Below are positions 36,076 to 43,893 of a stretch of 64,000 nucleotides of DNA, piece after piece. Each line of letters starts with the position of its first letter. Position 1 is the first letter of the stretch. The notes under the pieces are model-generated. The model ran no database searches. It had not been told where the DNA came from and saw only the letters and a program-made list of their open reading frames with translations. Position numbers and translations under genes: made by a program. This DNA is from Crocinitomicaceae bacterium. Lineage in GTDB: Bacteria > Bacteroidota > Bacteroidia > Flavobacteriales_D > Crocinitomicaceae. The stretch covers positions 33,603-97,602 of the forward strand of contig JAKVAQ010000023.1 in NCBI GenBank assembly GCA_022447665.1. Direction: 5' to 3'.

Positions 36076-36441
36076 TTATTTTTCAAAAAGTAAAAAAAGT
36101 CTTGAGTAAAAAACAGATTCACTTTTATTTCTTCCGTGAGAGGCCAATGCAATTCCATCCAAAGCTTCTAATATTTGAGCTTTTAGCGAATCGTCAAAAA
36201 ACGTATTATTCTCATAATAATACTTCTCAAAAGATTTGAACGCTTGCTCGCTATTTAATTTATCTGCAATTGCGACACGTAATACACCATACATCTCCTC
36301 TTTCTCTTCTTCGGAATGATCAAAAATCTTTACGGCATTAATAATTTTGAATATCTCTTCTTTTTCTTCGAGGTTCAGATTCTCATCCGCAATGGCCATT
36401 TCGTAATAAAGAAAAGCTAGGTGTTTATTGAAATAAATCAT
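36076..36441 (-). CDS. small TerB-like acidic helical protein
   Basis: 121 residues, predicted all-helical, no signal peptide. The N-terminal part YEMAIADENLNLEEKEEIFKIINA resembles the acidic metal-binding helix-loop of TerB-type proteins ('ADG.v...E'). ILEALDGIALASHGRNKSE resembles their second half, which normally carries another acidic loop. The match is partial, so the name is tentative. Single gene between regions; no operon partner evident. Confidence 0.6.
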   Translation of the reverse strand: MIYFNKHLAFLYYEMAIADENLNLEEKEEIFKIINAVKIFDHSEEEKEEMYGVLRVAIADKLNSEQAFKSFEKYYYENNTFFDDSLKAQILEALDGIALASHGRNKSESVFYSRLFLLFEK

Positions 36442-36541
36442 ATTTAGTTCGCCTTAGTTGTTATAAGCCAAGGTATAGAAAGATAAATCAAGAGAAAATA
36501 ATCTTAATCAGGTATAAAGAATATCCTGATCATATTGGCAG

Positions 36542-36883
36542 TTAGCCCTTCGCTAAATCCAACTTATACTCTTCAACCAAATAACCTCCCCAATCGGCAA
36601 TTGAACTAAAAATAGGTATCAGTTCTTTCCCTTTATCAGTAAGTTGATATTCCACTCTCGGTGGACTTTCGTTGTAGGCCTGTCTAGAAATTAATTGATC
36701 TGAGAGCAACTCATTTAATTGTGAGGTTAAGACCTTACGCGAAATTCCTGGAATAGCCACATCTAATTGACCAAAACGCTTTGACGAACGATACAATTGA
36801 TAGATAATAACAGGCTTCCATTTACCCCCTATCACTGTTAATGCTTGGGTTAATGGACAAAGTGGATTGCTACAAGTCTTCAT
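36542..36883 (-). CDS. HxlR-family transcription regulator
   Basis: 113 residues from ATG at 36883; the upstream frame extension (to 36934) crosses the operator and is rejected. MKTCSNPLCPLTQAL opens with two cysteines (C4, C9) typical of redox- or electrophile-sensing HxlR proteins. The winged helix follows: GGKWKPVIIYQL, RFGQLDVAIPGISRKVLTSQLNEL and YNESPPRVEYQLTDKGKEL. Divergent from the SDR gene, with repeated GTTAC/GTAAC boxes between them, so it likely controls both. Confidence 0.92.
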   Translation of the reverse strand: MKTCSNPLCPLTQALTVIGGKWKPVIIYQLYRSSKRFGQLDVAIPGISRKVLTSQLNELLSDQLISRQAYNESPPRVEYQLTDKGKELIPIFSSIADWGGYLVEEYKLDLAKG

Positions 36884-36895
36884 TTTTCTCTGTTT

Positions 36896-36976
36896 GTTAC
36901 ACCAAAGTAACCACTTTTTTCCCGATAAAACCAATATAAGTTACAAAAAGATACTTTTAATAGTAACTTTGAGTAA
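36896..36976. promoter_or_regulatory. divergent promoter/operator with five GTTAC/GTAAC boxes
   Basis: GTTAC at 36896 and 36940, and GTAAC at 36907, 36963 and 36972. The first two form an inverted repeat with a 6-base spacer. For the SDR gene the -7 box TAACTTTG (36964-36971) overlaps two of the boxes. For hxlR the near-match TTACTTTG on the minus strand (36903-36910) overlaps the first inverted repeat. This arrangement is what a repressor of both promoters would need. Confidence 0.6.
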
Positions 36977-37002
36977 CATTTAGAAACAACAATATATATA
37001 CA

Positions 37003-37866
37003 ATGGAAAATAAAGTAATATTAATCACAGGAACGAATAGTGGATTTGGTTATTTAACCGCTAAAGGAGCCGCTGAAAAAGGACATAAAGTATATGCAAC
37101 CATGCGTAATACTACTTCTAAAAATGCCGAAAGAGCAAATGAACTTAACAACACAGAAAACATTTCAGTTTTAGAATTAGACGTGACAAAGCCTGAAACA
37201 GTGGAGGCAGCCATTAAAACTGTAATTGAAAAAGAAGGTAGACTTGATGTTTTGGTCAATAATGCGGGTTATTTCGGAGGAGGACTAACCGAGGCTTATA
37301 CAGAACAAGATATCGAAAACATGTTTAATGTAAACCTAAAAGGTGTTTGGAGAACCACAAAGAATGCCTTACCTCAAATGAGAAAACAAGGAGAAGGCTT
37401 AATCATAAACATATCAAGTGCTTTAGGTAGATTCTCTGCACCATTTATGACTGTTTATAACAGTACAAAATTCGCCGTTGAAGGATTAACTGAAGGGCTT
37501 CATTACGAGGTTAGACCACTAGGAGTAGATGTTGCATTGGTGCAGCCCGGGGCTTTTCCTACTGAAATCTTTTCAAAAACGACTCAAGGTTCTGACCAGA
37601 GTGTGGTAGCAGAATACGGGGAGTTAGCGAATGTGCCAAATCAAGTGAATGAAGGAATGGGACAAATGTTTGAGCAAATGAAGCCAAACCCACAAATGGT
37701 TCCTGATGCAATTTTTAAACTAATTGAAACACCAAAAGGAGAAAGACCACTTAGAACCGTAGTTGATGGTATGACTGGTGATTTTGTAGAAAGAGCGAAC
37801 GCAAATGTGAAGGAGGATTACAATAATTTCTTGACTGCATTCGGAATGCAAGCGATGTTGAACTAG
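37003..37866 (+). CDS. SDR-family oxidoreductase
   Basis: 287 residues, classical short-chain dehydrogenase. Nucleotide loop TGTNSGFG (9-16), NNAG (86-89), catalytic S138/S139, Y152 and K156 (YNSTK). Basic R35 just after the second strand suggests NADPH preference. The substrate is unknown. The divergent HxlR gene and shared operator suggest induction by a reactive small molecule such as a quinone or aldehyde; that part is inference. Followed by a strong terminator. Confidence 0.93.
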   Translation: MENKVILITGTNSGFGYLTAKGAAEKGHKVYATMRNTTSKNAERANELNNTENISVLELDVTKPETVEAAIKTVIEKEGRLDVLVNNAGYFGGGLTEAYTEQDIENMFNVNLKGVWRTTKNALPQMRKQGEGLIINISSALGRFSAPFMTVYNSTKFAVEGLTEGLHYEVRPLGVDVALVQPGAFPTEIFSKTTQGSDQSVVAEYGELANVPNQVNEGMGQMFEQMKPNPQMVPDAIFKLIETPKGERPLRTVVDGMTGDFVERANANVKEDYNNFLTAFGMQAMLN

Positions 37867-37886
37867 GTATCATCAATTCACCCAAA

Positions 37887-37920
37887 AAAGCCTTCTCGAA
37901 AGTTCGGGAGGGCTTTTTTT
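37887..37920 (+). terminator. intrinsic terminator after the SDR gene
   Basis: A 14-bp stem with two G-T pairs (37887-37900 with 37903-37916) is followed by a T-run. Confidence 0.85.
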
Positions 37921-37946
37921 ATTTCCTATTTTTAGAAGAAAAAGTC

Positions 37947-38705
37947 ATGTGCTATGATATCTCGGCCAAACTAGAATCTCAACTACGTATTGCGTATATC
38001 AAGAATGACATGGCGCTTTATGAAAAAATTAAAAGGGCCTTGGAAGAGTTGGACGTCCAAGATCTTCATCACGCTTCTGGTTTTTCTCACCCACACTTAG
38101 TCATATACCGAAATGAAAGTCCAGCAGAACCTTTTTTAGCACAATGGGGGCTAATCCCTTCATGGACAAAATCAGAAGAAGACGCCAAGAAGTTTTGGAA
38201 CAATACTCTGAATGCTAGAATAGAAACTATATTCGAAAAAGCTTCATTTCGTGAGTCTGCAAGAGCACACCGTTGTATTATTCAAGTTGATGGTTTTTTC
38301 GAGCATAAACATGTTCGCGGGAACACCTATCCACATTTCATCACAAATAAGATTGAAGAGCCACTAAGTCTGGCAGGACTCTGGAGTAAATGGACTAATC
38401 CAGCAACGGGTGAGGCCGTAGCAACTTTCACTATAGTAACTACGAGGGCCAATGAGCTCATGGGAAAAATACACAATAATCCAAAACTCAAAGAAGGAAG
38501 AATGCCGGTGATTATTAATGGATTTGAAGATGATTGGTTAAATCTTGATAAGCAAGAAGAACTAATTGAGTTCGCTAGTGATGTAGCTCAAGGAACAGAA
38601 TTAAAAGCACATACGGTTCAAAAATTGCGAGGCAAAGATGCCATTGGTAATACTGAAGAAGCTACTGAGGAGTATATCTATGACGAATTGAATACATTAT
38701 TTTAG
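37947..38705 (+). CDS. SRAP (SOS response-associated peptidase, YedK/HMCES) protein
   Basis: 252 residues. Attaches covalently to abasic sites in single-stranded DNA and protects them. The catalytic C2 follows the initiator Met (MCYDIS). N89 is in NARIET, E119 in GFFEHK and H176 in GKIHNNP, the full active-site set. TFTIVTTRAN and RMPVII are also family hallmarks. Cytosolic. The start is fixed because Cys2 must become the N-terminal residue. Confidence 0.95.
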   Translation: MCYDISAKLESQLRIAYIKNDMALYEKIKRALEELDVQDLHHASGFSHPHLVIYRNESPAEPFLAQWGLIPSWTKSEEDAKKFWNNTLNARIETIFEKASFRESARAHRCIIQVDGFFEHKHVRGNTYPHFITNKIEEPLSLAGLWSKWTNPATGEAVATFTIVTTRANELMGKIHNNPKLKEGRMPVIINGFEDDWLNLDKQEELIEFASDVAQGTELKAHTVQKLRGKDAIGNTEEATEEYIYDELNTLF

Positions 38706-38775
38706 CCTAATCAAAAATCGAAGTTTATATCGCGATGTCTTAGTCCTTGTTGGAGTATTCTCTATCTTCCATTTA

Positions 38776-39819
38776 ATGATAGGTTGGGACCATTTTATGG
38801 GCAATACATCTTTTGAACCAACTCCGTTATTCAGCAGTTTCAAAGATTTTTCAATAAGCGTTACGCCATTATTTTTCTTTGGAGCAATCGTATTCAGTTT
38901 TTTACTTGCGTTTCGACAAAAGGCTTATGTTACTTTCCCCTTTCTTGTAATATGGGTTTTGTTTATCTTCTTCGAGTTCAATGCGCTCCAACCCTACTTT
39001 TACCAGTATTTACTCTTCGCTTTTGTCGTCATCTTCTTCAAATCAGACTTGGATCAACGAAAAGTATTGAAGATTATATTCGCATCTATTTATTTATGGG
39101 CAGGAATTCACAAGCTTAACCCCTATTATTTCTATGAAATTTGTCCTGAGTTAATTCGGAATTCAAATTATGCTGTAGAAACAATCGTGCTAGACTTTCT
39201 CTCGAAATCAGGTCCATTCATTGAAATCCTCATTGGAGTTTTTATCCTATTTAATAGATGGCACAAACCATTAAGGGTTGTAATTATCCTTTTTCATTTA
39301 GGGGTAATCTACACTATACTCTTTGTTTTCGGGTTTAACCATGTCATTCTACCATGGAATGCGGCAATGGTTGCATTTGGGATTCTTTTAGTTCGTCCAG
39401 TTGGTAAGGATTTCGAATGGAGTTTGAAAACAGGACTTATTATAGTGTTGTTCACTTTGCTTATCCCATCAGTCAACCTATTTAAGCCACAGCTCTCTTA
39501 TCTTTCATGGAATGTTTATTCCGGCACGGTTCCTTCCGCTACTTTATATTTTCACAAAAGCTATATGCAAGATGTTCCAGAATCCATGCAAGAGTGCATT
39601 TTAATTTCAGATGATTGGTGCACAGTAAACCTAGTTACCTATAGCATTCATGAAGGAGAAATAGCTGTAACACCCGAAATTTTCAATTTTCAGCGAGTAG
39701 CCCAATCCTTCACCAAATATTTTCCTCCTGGCTCGGAATATGCGGTTCAAATAATTACCTACTCTAACTTTACTCGAAAAGTAGAATGGTACGATTGGAA
39801 CCAACTTCAAAAATTCTAA
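38776..39819 (+). CDS. multi-pass membrane protein, possibly HTTM-like
   Basis: 347 residues from the first in-frame ATG. At least seven hydrophobic helices are visible (about 28-48, 55-73, 78-92, 100-118, 146-164, 170-195, 215-233), then a soluble C-terminal part with two Cys pairs (CILISDDWCTV). GIHKLNPYYFYEICPELI and FNHVILPWNAAMV resemble motifs in HTTM-domain proteins, but I am not sure. The frame stays open and protein-like (SLYRDVLVLVGVFSIFHLM) back to 38692 with no ATG/GTG/TTG, so the true start is probably upstream and irregular. Confidence 0.7.
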   Translation: MIGWDHFMGNTSFEPTPLFSSFKDFSISVTPLFFFGAIVFSFLLAFRQKAYVTFPFLVIWVLFIFFEFNALQPYFYQYLLFAFVVIFFKSDLDQRKVLKIIFASIYLWAGIHKLNPYYFYEICPELIRNSNYAVETIVLDFLSKSGPFIEILIGVFILFNRWHKPLRVVIILFHLGVIYTILFVFGFNHVILPWNAAMVAFGILLVRPVGKDFEWSLKTGLIIVLFTLLIPSVNLFKPQLSYLSWNVYSGTVPSATLYFHKSYMQDVPESMQECILISDDWCTVNLVTYSIHEGEIAVTPEIFNFQRVAQSFTKYFPPGSEYAVQIITYSNFTRKVEWYDWNQLQKF

Positions 39820-39919
39820 AAACACTCCTTAATTTCCTCTTGTTTACCTCAAAAAAGGTATTGTACAGTCAGTTCAAAACCCATAGCTTTATTGTCCCTA
39901 TTCTCAAATAGTCACAACC

Positions 39920-40321
39920 ATGAAGGCAATAATAATGCTTGAGCAAATTAAAGAGATGAGAAAGAGCATTCGAAGAAATTACAAGAATGATTCTATGCTG
40001 GGTGAATTCAATCAAATATTATTGATTTTGAAGGAATTTGAAGATGAATATGATTACTTAATGTATGAGCTACCTACATCGACTCAAATTCGTCTGAGCG
40101 ATCAACTGGATGACACCTTTCAACTTCTTTCAACTCACCGCTCGATTGCTAGTGCAATGCTTCAACTCATTGCAGAAAAATGTGTTACACCGAACGAGTT
40201 CGAGAGTTTTAAAAATGAAGCCAAGCAGAGGGAAAGAGCTATCTATAATTATTTAGCTCAGGTCTACTTGATCCTAACTCCGGAAAAAATAAAAATTAAA
40301 GAATCTTCTCTTGTTAAATAG
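39920..40321 (+). CDS. helical cytosolic protein of unknown function
   Basis: 133 residues, no signal peptide, predicted mostly helical (MRKSIRRNYKNDSMLGEFNQILLILKEFEDEYDYLM, THRSIASAMLQLIAEK). The start could be either ATG at 39920 or the one at 39935. I recognise no family. It ends 23 bases before the methyltransferase ATG and is probably co-transcribed with it. Confidence 0.65.
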   Translation: MKAIIMLEQIKEMRKSIRRNYKNDSMLGEFNQILLILKEFEDEYDYLMYELPTSTQIRLSDQLDDTFQLLSTHRSIASAMLQLIAEKCVTPNEFESFKNEAKQRERAIYNYLAQVYLILTPEKIKIKESSLVK

Positions 40322-40343
40322 AATATTTCAGCTCTCTAAAAAA

Positions 40344-41000
40344 ATGTTAGACGAAAAAGACTTAATGGAAATTGCTGCACAATTAAGAATGCCCGAAGGT
40401 GAGAACGGTTTAAGCATGGGAAACTCTATGCATGAGAAGAATATTGCAATGACTAGGCATGCCGTAGGAAAATTAAATTTACAAAAAGGCCAAACTATTC
40501 TTGAATTAGGACACGGAAATGGAGGACATGTGAAATCTATTTTAGATATAGCGCCAGGCCTTAAATACGTAGGATTGGAAGTTTCAAATGAAATGAAGAA
40601 ACAGGCCAGTCAAATGAATAGAATGTATTTGCCTCATGGAAATGCCGATTTTAAACTATATAATGGTTTGGAAATACCTTTTAATGAAAAAACGTTTGAT
40701 CATGTGCTTACTGTAAACACACTGTATTTTTGGGAAAAACCATATCAATTATTAGAGGAGATATATAAAGTATTAAAACCGGGAGGAAAGCTTTCCATTT
40801 GTTTTGCTGATGAATCTTTTATGAAGACTTTACCATTCACCAAATATGGCTTCGAGTTATATAACTTAGAACGATTCGGAAAACTAGTTGGTAAAACTGA
40901 ATTTAACATTGTAGAGTCCTCAAAAAACAAAGATATTGTGAAGAGTAAGGCAGGTGATGAAGTTTTGCGCATTTATCACACTATCATCTTAGAAAAGTAA
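40344..41000 (+). CDS. class I SAM-dependent methyltransferase (Methyltransf_11 type)
   Basis: 218 residues from ATG at 40344; an in-frame TTG at 40311 would overlap the previous gene. Motif I is TILELGHGNGGH, followed by KYVGLEVSNEM (post-I), FDHVLTVNTLYFWEKP (motif II/III) and LKPGGKLSICFAD. Cytosolic. A small-molecule methylation is likely but the substrate is unknown. Note ahcY elsewhere in the window, which recycles its product. Confidence 0.88.
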   Translation: MLDEKDLMEIAAQLRMPEGENGLSMGNSMHEKNIAMTRHAVGKLNLQKGQTILELGHGNGGHVKSILDIAPGLKYVGLEVSNEMKKQASQMNRMYLPHGNADFKLYNGLEIPFNEKTFDHVLTVNTLYFWEKPYQLLEEIYKVLKPGGKLSICFADESFMKTLPFTKYGFELYNLERFGKLVGKTEFNIVESSKNKDIVKSKAGDEVLRIYHTIILEK

Positions 41001-41142
41001 TTTACCATTTAAATGGTATTGTTTAAGAACTGAATTGACAATACATTTGAATTGTTCATTTGGCGGAAATAACTTTCAACGACACAACTAAAACCGCCGA
41101 ACGAATATTGATGGCTAAGGTAAGCGGTCATTAACCATTTCA

Positions 41143-41150
41143 TAGTTTTG
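41143..41150 (+). promoter_or_regulatory. candidate -7 box upstream of a long hairpin
   Basis: TAGTTTTG is an exact TAnnTTTG match. It would place a transcript start about 15 bases before the hairpin at 41169-41204. No -33 TTG at normal spacing. Confidence 0.35.
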
Positions 41151-41168
41151 CTATGTATTCTTTTGCGA

Positions 41169-41204
41169 GAAACAAGGTTGTTATCCAATTAACAACCTTG
41201 TTTC
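41169..41204 (+). terminator. 15-bp perfect hairpin in the leader of the next gene (terminator or attenuator)
   Basis: The stem 41169-41183 pairs perfectly with 41190-41204 over a 6-base loop TCCAAT, followed by the T-rich TATTTT. It lies 40 bases before the ATG at 41244 and 169 bases after the methyltransferase stop, so it could end that transcript, end a short RNA, or act as a leader structure. Confidence 0.65.
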
Positions 41205-41243
41205 TATTTTGAACTAAATGCTTTCAAAGATGTACTTCGTTGC

Positions 41244-41735
41244 ATGAAAACTCTTTATAGTATTTTATTTTTTATCATTTTATCACCTGTTTTAGGTCAA
41301 GTTTATAACGTTCAAGGAACGGTTCAACTTGTTTCATACTCGCAAGGCGGAGTTGAATTAAGAGAAGATGCCTATTTGCCGCACCCCGTTCCAGAAACCA
41401 GATTTTATATTGTTGAATATTTAGGCGAACACGTAAAACCTAAAGTAGTACAAACAGTGAGAACCAATTCTATGGGTAAGTTCTTAGTTCAACTTCCTGC
41501 TGGAAAATACGGCATCGTAAGTTCAAACAAGAGAAAAGATCTATCACCTGGTCAGTACTTACCCACTATGCCCGAACCTATTGAGCCAGATTCTCTACAA
41601 TTGCCGGATTTTGGATATTCTCATCAAGATTATTGGCAACTAAATTCCATTGGACCATTTGAGATTTCCAAAGATTCTATTCCGAATGTGGTACTTACAC
41701 ATTATGATGTGCGGATTTGTTATTTATGTCCTTAA
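41244..41735 (+). CDS. exported protein of unknown function with carboxypeptidase-regulatory-like strands
   Basis: 163 residues. Signal peptide ending SPVLGQ. The mature part starts YNVQGTVQLVSYSQGG and has VRTNSMGKFLVQLPAGKYGIVSS. That is the 'T..dG.F...lP.G.Y' form of CarboxypepD_reg/Cna-B-like beta-sandwich domains. It ends with a CYLC motif (VRICYLCP). No catalytic residues or sorting domain. Probably periplasmic or outer-membrane associated; function unknown. Confidence 0.68.
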   Translation: MKTLYSILFFIILSPVLGQVYNVQGTVQLVSYSQGGVELREDAYLPHPVPETRFYIVEYLGEHVKPKVVQTVRTNSMGKFLVQLPAGKYGIVSSNKRKDLSPGQYLPTMPEPIEPDSLQLPDFGYSHQDYWQLNSIGPFEISKDSIPNVVLTHYDVRICYLCP

Positions 41736-41906
41736 TCTTCTTCATTCAATTCAAGGACTTCTTAGCTTTGTTTGATCGATTAAAAAACAAAGCATTTTTT
41801 TCTGGAAGTTATAAATGACATACCCATACTTCTTTCCTTCACCGGAATTTTATTTGTTATTGCCGTTCTCTATAGCGCAGTTGGTCATGGCGGTGCAAGT
41901 GGATAT

Positions 41907-42551
41907 TTGGCTCTAATGGCTCTATTTAGCTTTGACCCAGCCATTATGAAACCTATTGCCTTAACACTCAATTTAGTTGTTGCAGGAACTTCTTTTTGGT
42001 ACTTCAAAAAGAACAATCATTTCAGGTGGAATCTATTTTTTCCATTTGCAATAACCTCCGTTCCAGCGGCTTATTTTGGAGGGCGCTTAATCCTAGATCC
42101 GACATTGTACAAGCAAATACTTGGAGGATTTATGTTCTTGGCTGTTCTTCGTTTATTTCTGATAAAACCAAAAGAGAAGGAGGATAAAAAAGAAGTCAAT
42201 CTAGTTTTGGCAATTGTTATGGGAGCGTTAATTGGATTCTTCTCTGGGATGATTGGAATTGGTGGAGGAATCATATTGAGTCCCTTAATTCTACTTTTAA
42301 ATTGGGGAAGTGCAAAAGAAACAGCTGCGGCTTCGGCACTTTTTATTTTTGTGAATTCTGCTGCTGGTATTTTGGGGCTTATGAACCAGGGACAATCGAT
42401 TCCCTCAGAAATAACTTACATTATTCCAGCTGCTCTCTTAGGAGCTATTGGTGGTAGTTTACTTGGGAGTAAAAAGCTTAAAAACTTGCACGTTCAATAC
42501 CTGTTGGCGGCGGTTCTTCTTGTTGCGGGGATTAAATTATTCTTTGTTTAG
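41907..42551 (+). CDS. TauE/SafE-type sulfite exporter family permease
   Basis: 214 residues from the only in-frame TTG. Conserved family sequence clearly continues upstream (GILFVIAVLYSAVGHGGASGYL, coded from 41844) to a stop at 41781 with no ATG/GTG/TTG, so the real protein is about 30 residues longer and its start is irregular. Hydrophobic helices alternate; the second repeat carries GFFSGMIGIGGGIILSPLILL, the duplicated GxGGG family motif. Likely exports or imports a sulfonate-type anion across the inner membrane. Its stop overlaps the convergent response regulator by four bases. Confidence 0.85.
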   Translation: MALMALFSFDPAIMKPIALTLNLVVAGTSFWYFKKNNHFRWNLFFPFAITSVPAAYFGGRLILDPTLYKQILGGFMFLAVLRLFLIKPKEKEDKKEVNLVLAIVMGALIGFFSGMIGIGGGIILSPLILLLNWGSAKETAAASALFIFVNSAAGILGLMNQGQSIPSEITYIIPAALLGAIGGSLLGSKKLKNLHVQYLLAAVLLVAGIKLFFV

Positions 42552-43210
42552 CGGAACTTCTCCTTATATGATTTTGAAAGTGGTACCTTGATTCCATCCT
42601 GAAGTAAAATCTCGTTTGAATTTACCCGTTTAATCAGTTCTGTGTTCACTAAGTAAGATCTGTGACATCGTTGAAATATTGGGGGTAACTTTTCCAAAAA
42701 TTGATCTAAGGTGCTTCGTTCAACCTTTCTCCCCTCCTTGGTATGTACCTCTACATAATTGTCGTCTGACTTGACGAAGTAAATATCAAGAGGATTTAAT
42801 TTAATTCTAGAAAACCCATCTTTCAATTCAACCTTATGATTCGAGATCTGATTTGCCATGGCAATCTCAAGGGCAGCGAAAACGTCATTATCGTCAAACG
42901 GTTTCACAAGATAACCAGATGGTTTATGCAATGAGGCTTGCTTTACTGTATCTGGATCTGCATATGATGTAATGAACATGAAAGGTATATTATACTTTTC
43001 ATTGATTAATTCGGCAATGTTAAAGCCTTCCTTAACGCCATGCATTTGAATGTCTAAAAAACAAATATCAGGCTGTAAGTCCAAATACTTCTTAGCTTCA
43101 TACTTATCAGTTACTATACCAAGCACAGTATGCCCAAGCTCCTCGAAACAATCCTTTAAAGACTCTGCTATTAAAACATCATCCTCAGCTATTAACACTT
43201 TGTAATTCAT
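42548..43210 (-). CDS. LytTR-family response regulator
   Basis: 220 residues. The receiver domain (1-120) has the acidic pocket E9/D10/D11, phospho-acceptor D53 (CFLDIQM) and the conserved Lys in YLVKPFD. The C-terminal LytTR DNA-binding domain (about 128-220) shows IYFVKSDDNYVEVHT, RSTLDQFLEKLPPIFQRCHRSYLVN and LLQDGIKVPLSKSYKEKF. Its start overlaps the stop region of the kinase gene by one base, so this is a cognate pair. No target promoter can be identified here. Confidence 0.95.
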   Translation of the reverse strand: MNYKVLIAEDDVLIAESLKDCFEELGHTVLGIVTDKYEAKKYLDLQPDICFLDIQMHGVKEGFNIAELINEKYNIPFMFITSYADPDTVKQASLHKPSGYLVKPFDDNDVFAALEIAMANQISNHKVELKDGFSRIKLNPLDIYFVKSDDNYVEVHTKEGRKVERSTLDQFLEKLPPIFQRCHRSYLVNTELIKRVNSNEILLQDGIKVPLSKSYKEKFR

Positions 43211-43890
43211 TATGTTAGCCTTAATTCAAATCTGAAATTAATTTTTAATCCTTCTGATTCTTCGACCTCAAACTCACCCTTTAATTGGTTCACTACGAAG
43301 AGTTTTATCAATTTTAGACCTAAGGAGTTAGAACTTTCAAATTCACTAGGAATCAGCCCCTTGCCATTATCTTCATAAACCACCTTTAAATCACTATCAT
43401 GTAAACGCATAGTCAGACCTATTTTCTTTTCTTCATCACCAACCCAAGCGTGTTTAAAGGAATTTGAAACGAGCTCATGGAGCACAAAACCAAGCGGTAC
43501 AGCCTGTTCAATATGAACATTAAAATCATCGTGATCTAGCGTAAAAATATCTTGACTTCTTAATTCTGAATGGACATAGGAACTGACTACATCTTTTAAA
43601 AAGCTCTCAATATCAACCTCATTATATCCTTCACCTACATAGAGTCTTTTATGAACCATGGAAACAGCTTTAAGTCTTGAACGACTATCGAGTAAAGCCT
43701 GTTTAGCAACTTCGTCTGAAGTGTTTTTAGCTTGTATCGTCAACAAGCCCGAAATCATTTGCAAATTATTTTTCACCCTATGATGAATTTCTTTTAGCAG
43801 TCCTTCCTTAATAACAATAGCTTCTTCTAACTCCTTGTTAATATTACTGATGTGCTTTCTATTCTTAATAGTTTGACGCAGCCATAACAC
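43210..43890 (-). CDS. histidine kinase catalytic part (HisKA_2 type), separated from its sensor by an in-frame TGA
   Basis: 226 residues from GTG at 43888-43890, only two codons after the TGA that ends the TPR part. The end of a membrane helix (LWLRQ) and a coiled linker come first. Then the HisKA_2 phospho-acceptor EIHHRVKNNLQMISGLL, N-box LHELVSNSFKHAW, and G-box EDNGKGLIPSE with SLGLKLIKLFV. In relatives this region is continuous with an N-terminal TPR sensor. If the TGA is not read through, this piece would be a soluble or membrane-stub kinase. It transfers phosphate to D53 of the adjacent regulator. Confidence 0.85.
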   Translation of the reverse strand: MLWLRQTIKNRKHISNINKELEEAIVIKEGLLKEIHHRVKNNLQMISGLLTIQAKNTSDEVAKQALLDSRSRLKAVSMVHKRLYVGEGYNEVDIESFLKDVVSSYVHSELRSQDIFTLDHDDFNVHIEQAVPLGFVLHELVSNSFKHAWVGDEEKKIGLTMRLHDSDLKVVYEDNGKGLIPSEFESSNSLGLKLIKLFVVNQLKGEFEVEESEGLKINFRFELRLT

Positions 43891-43893
43891 AAC

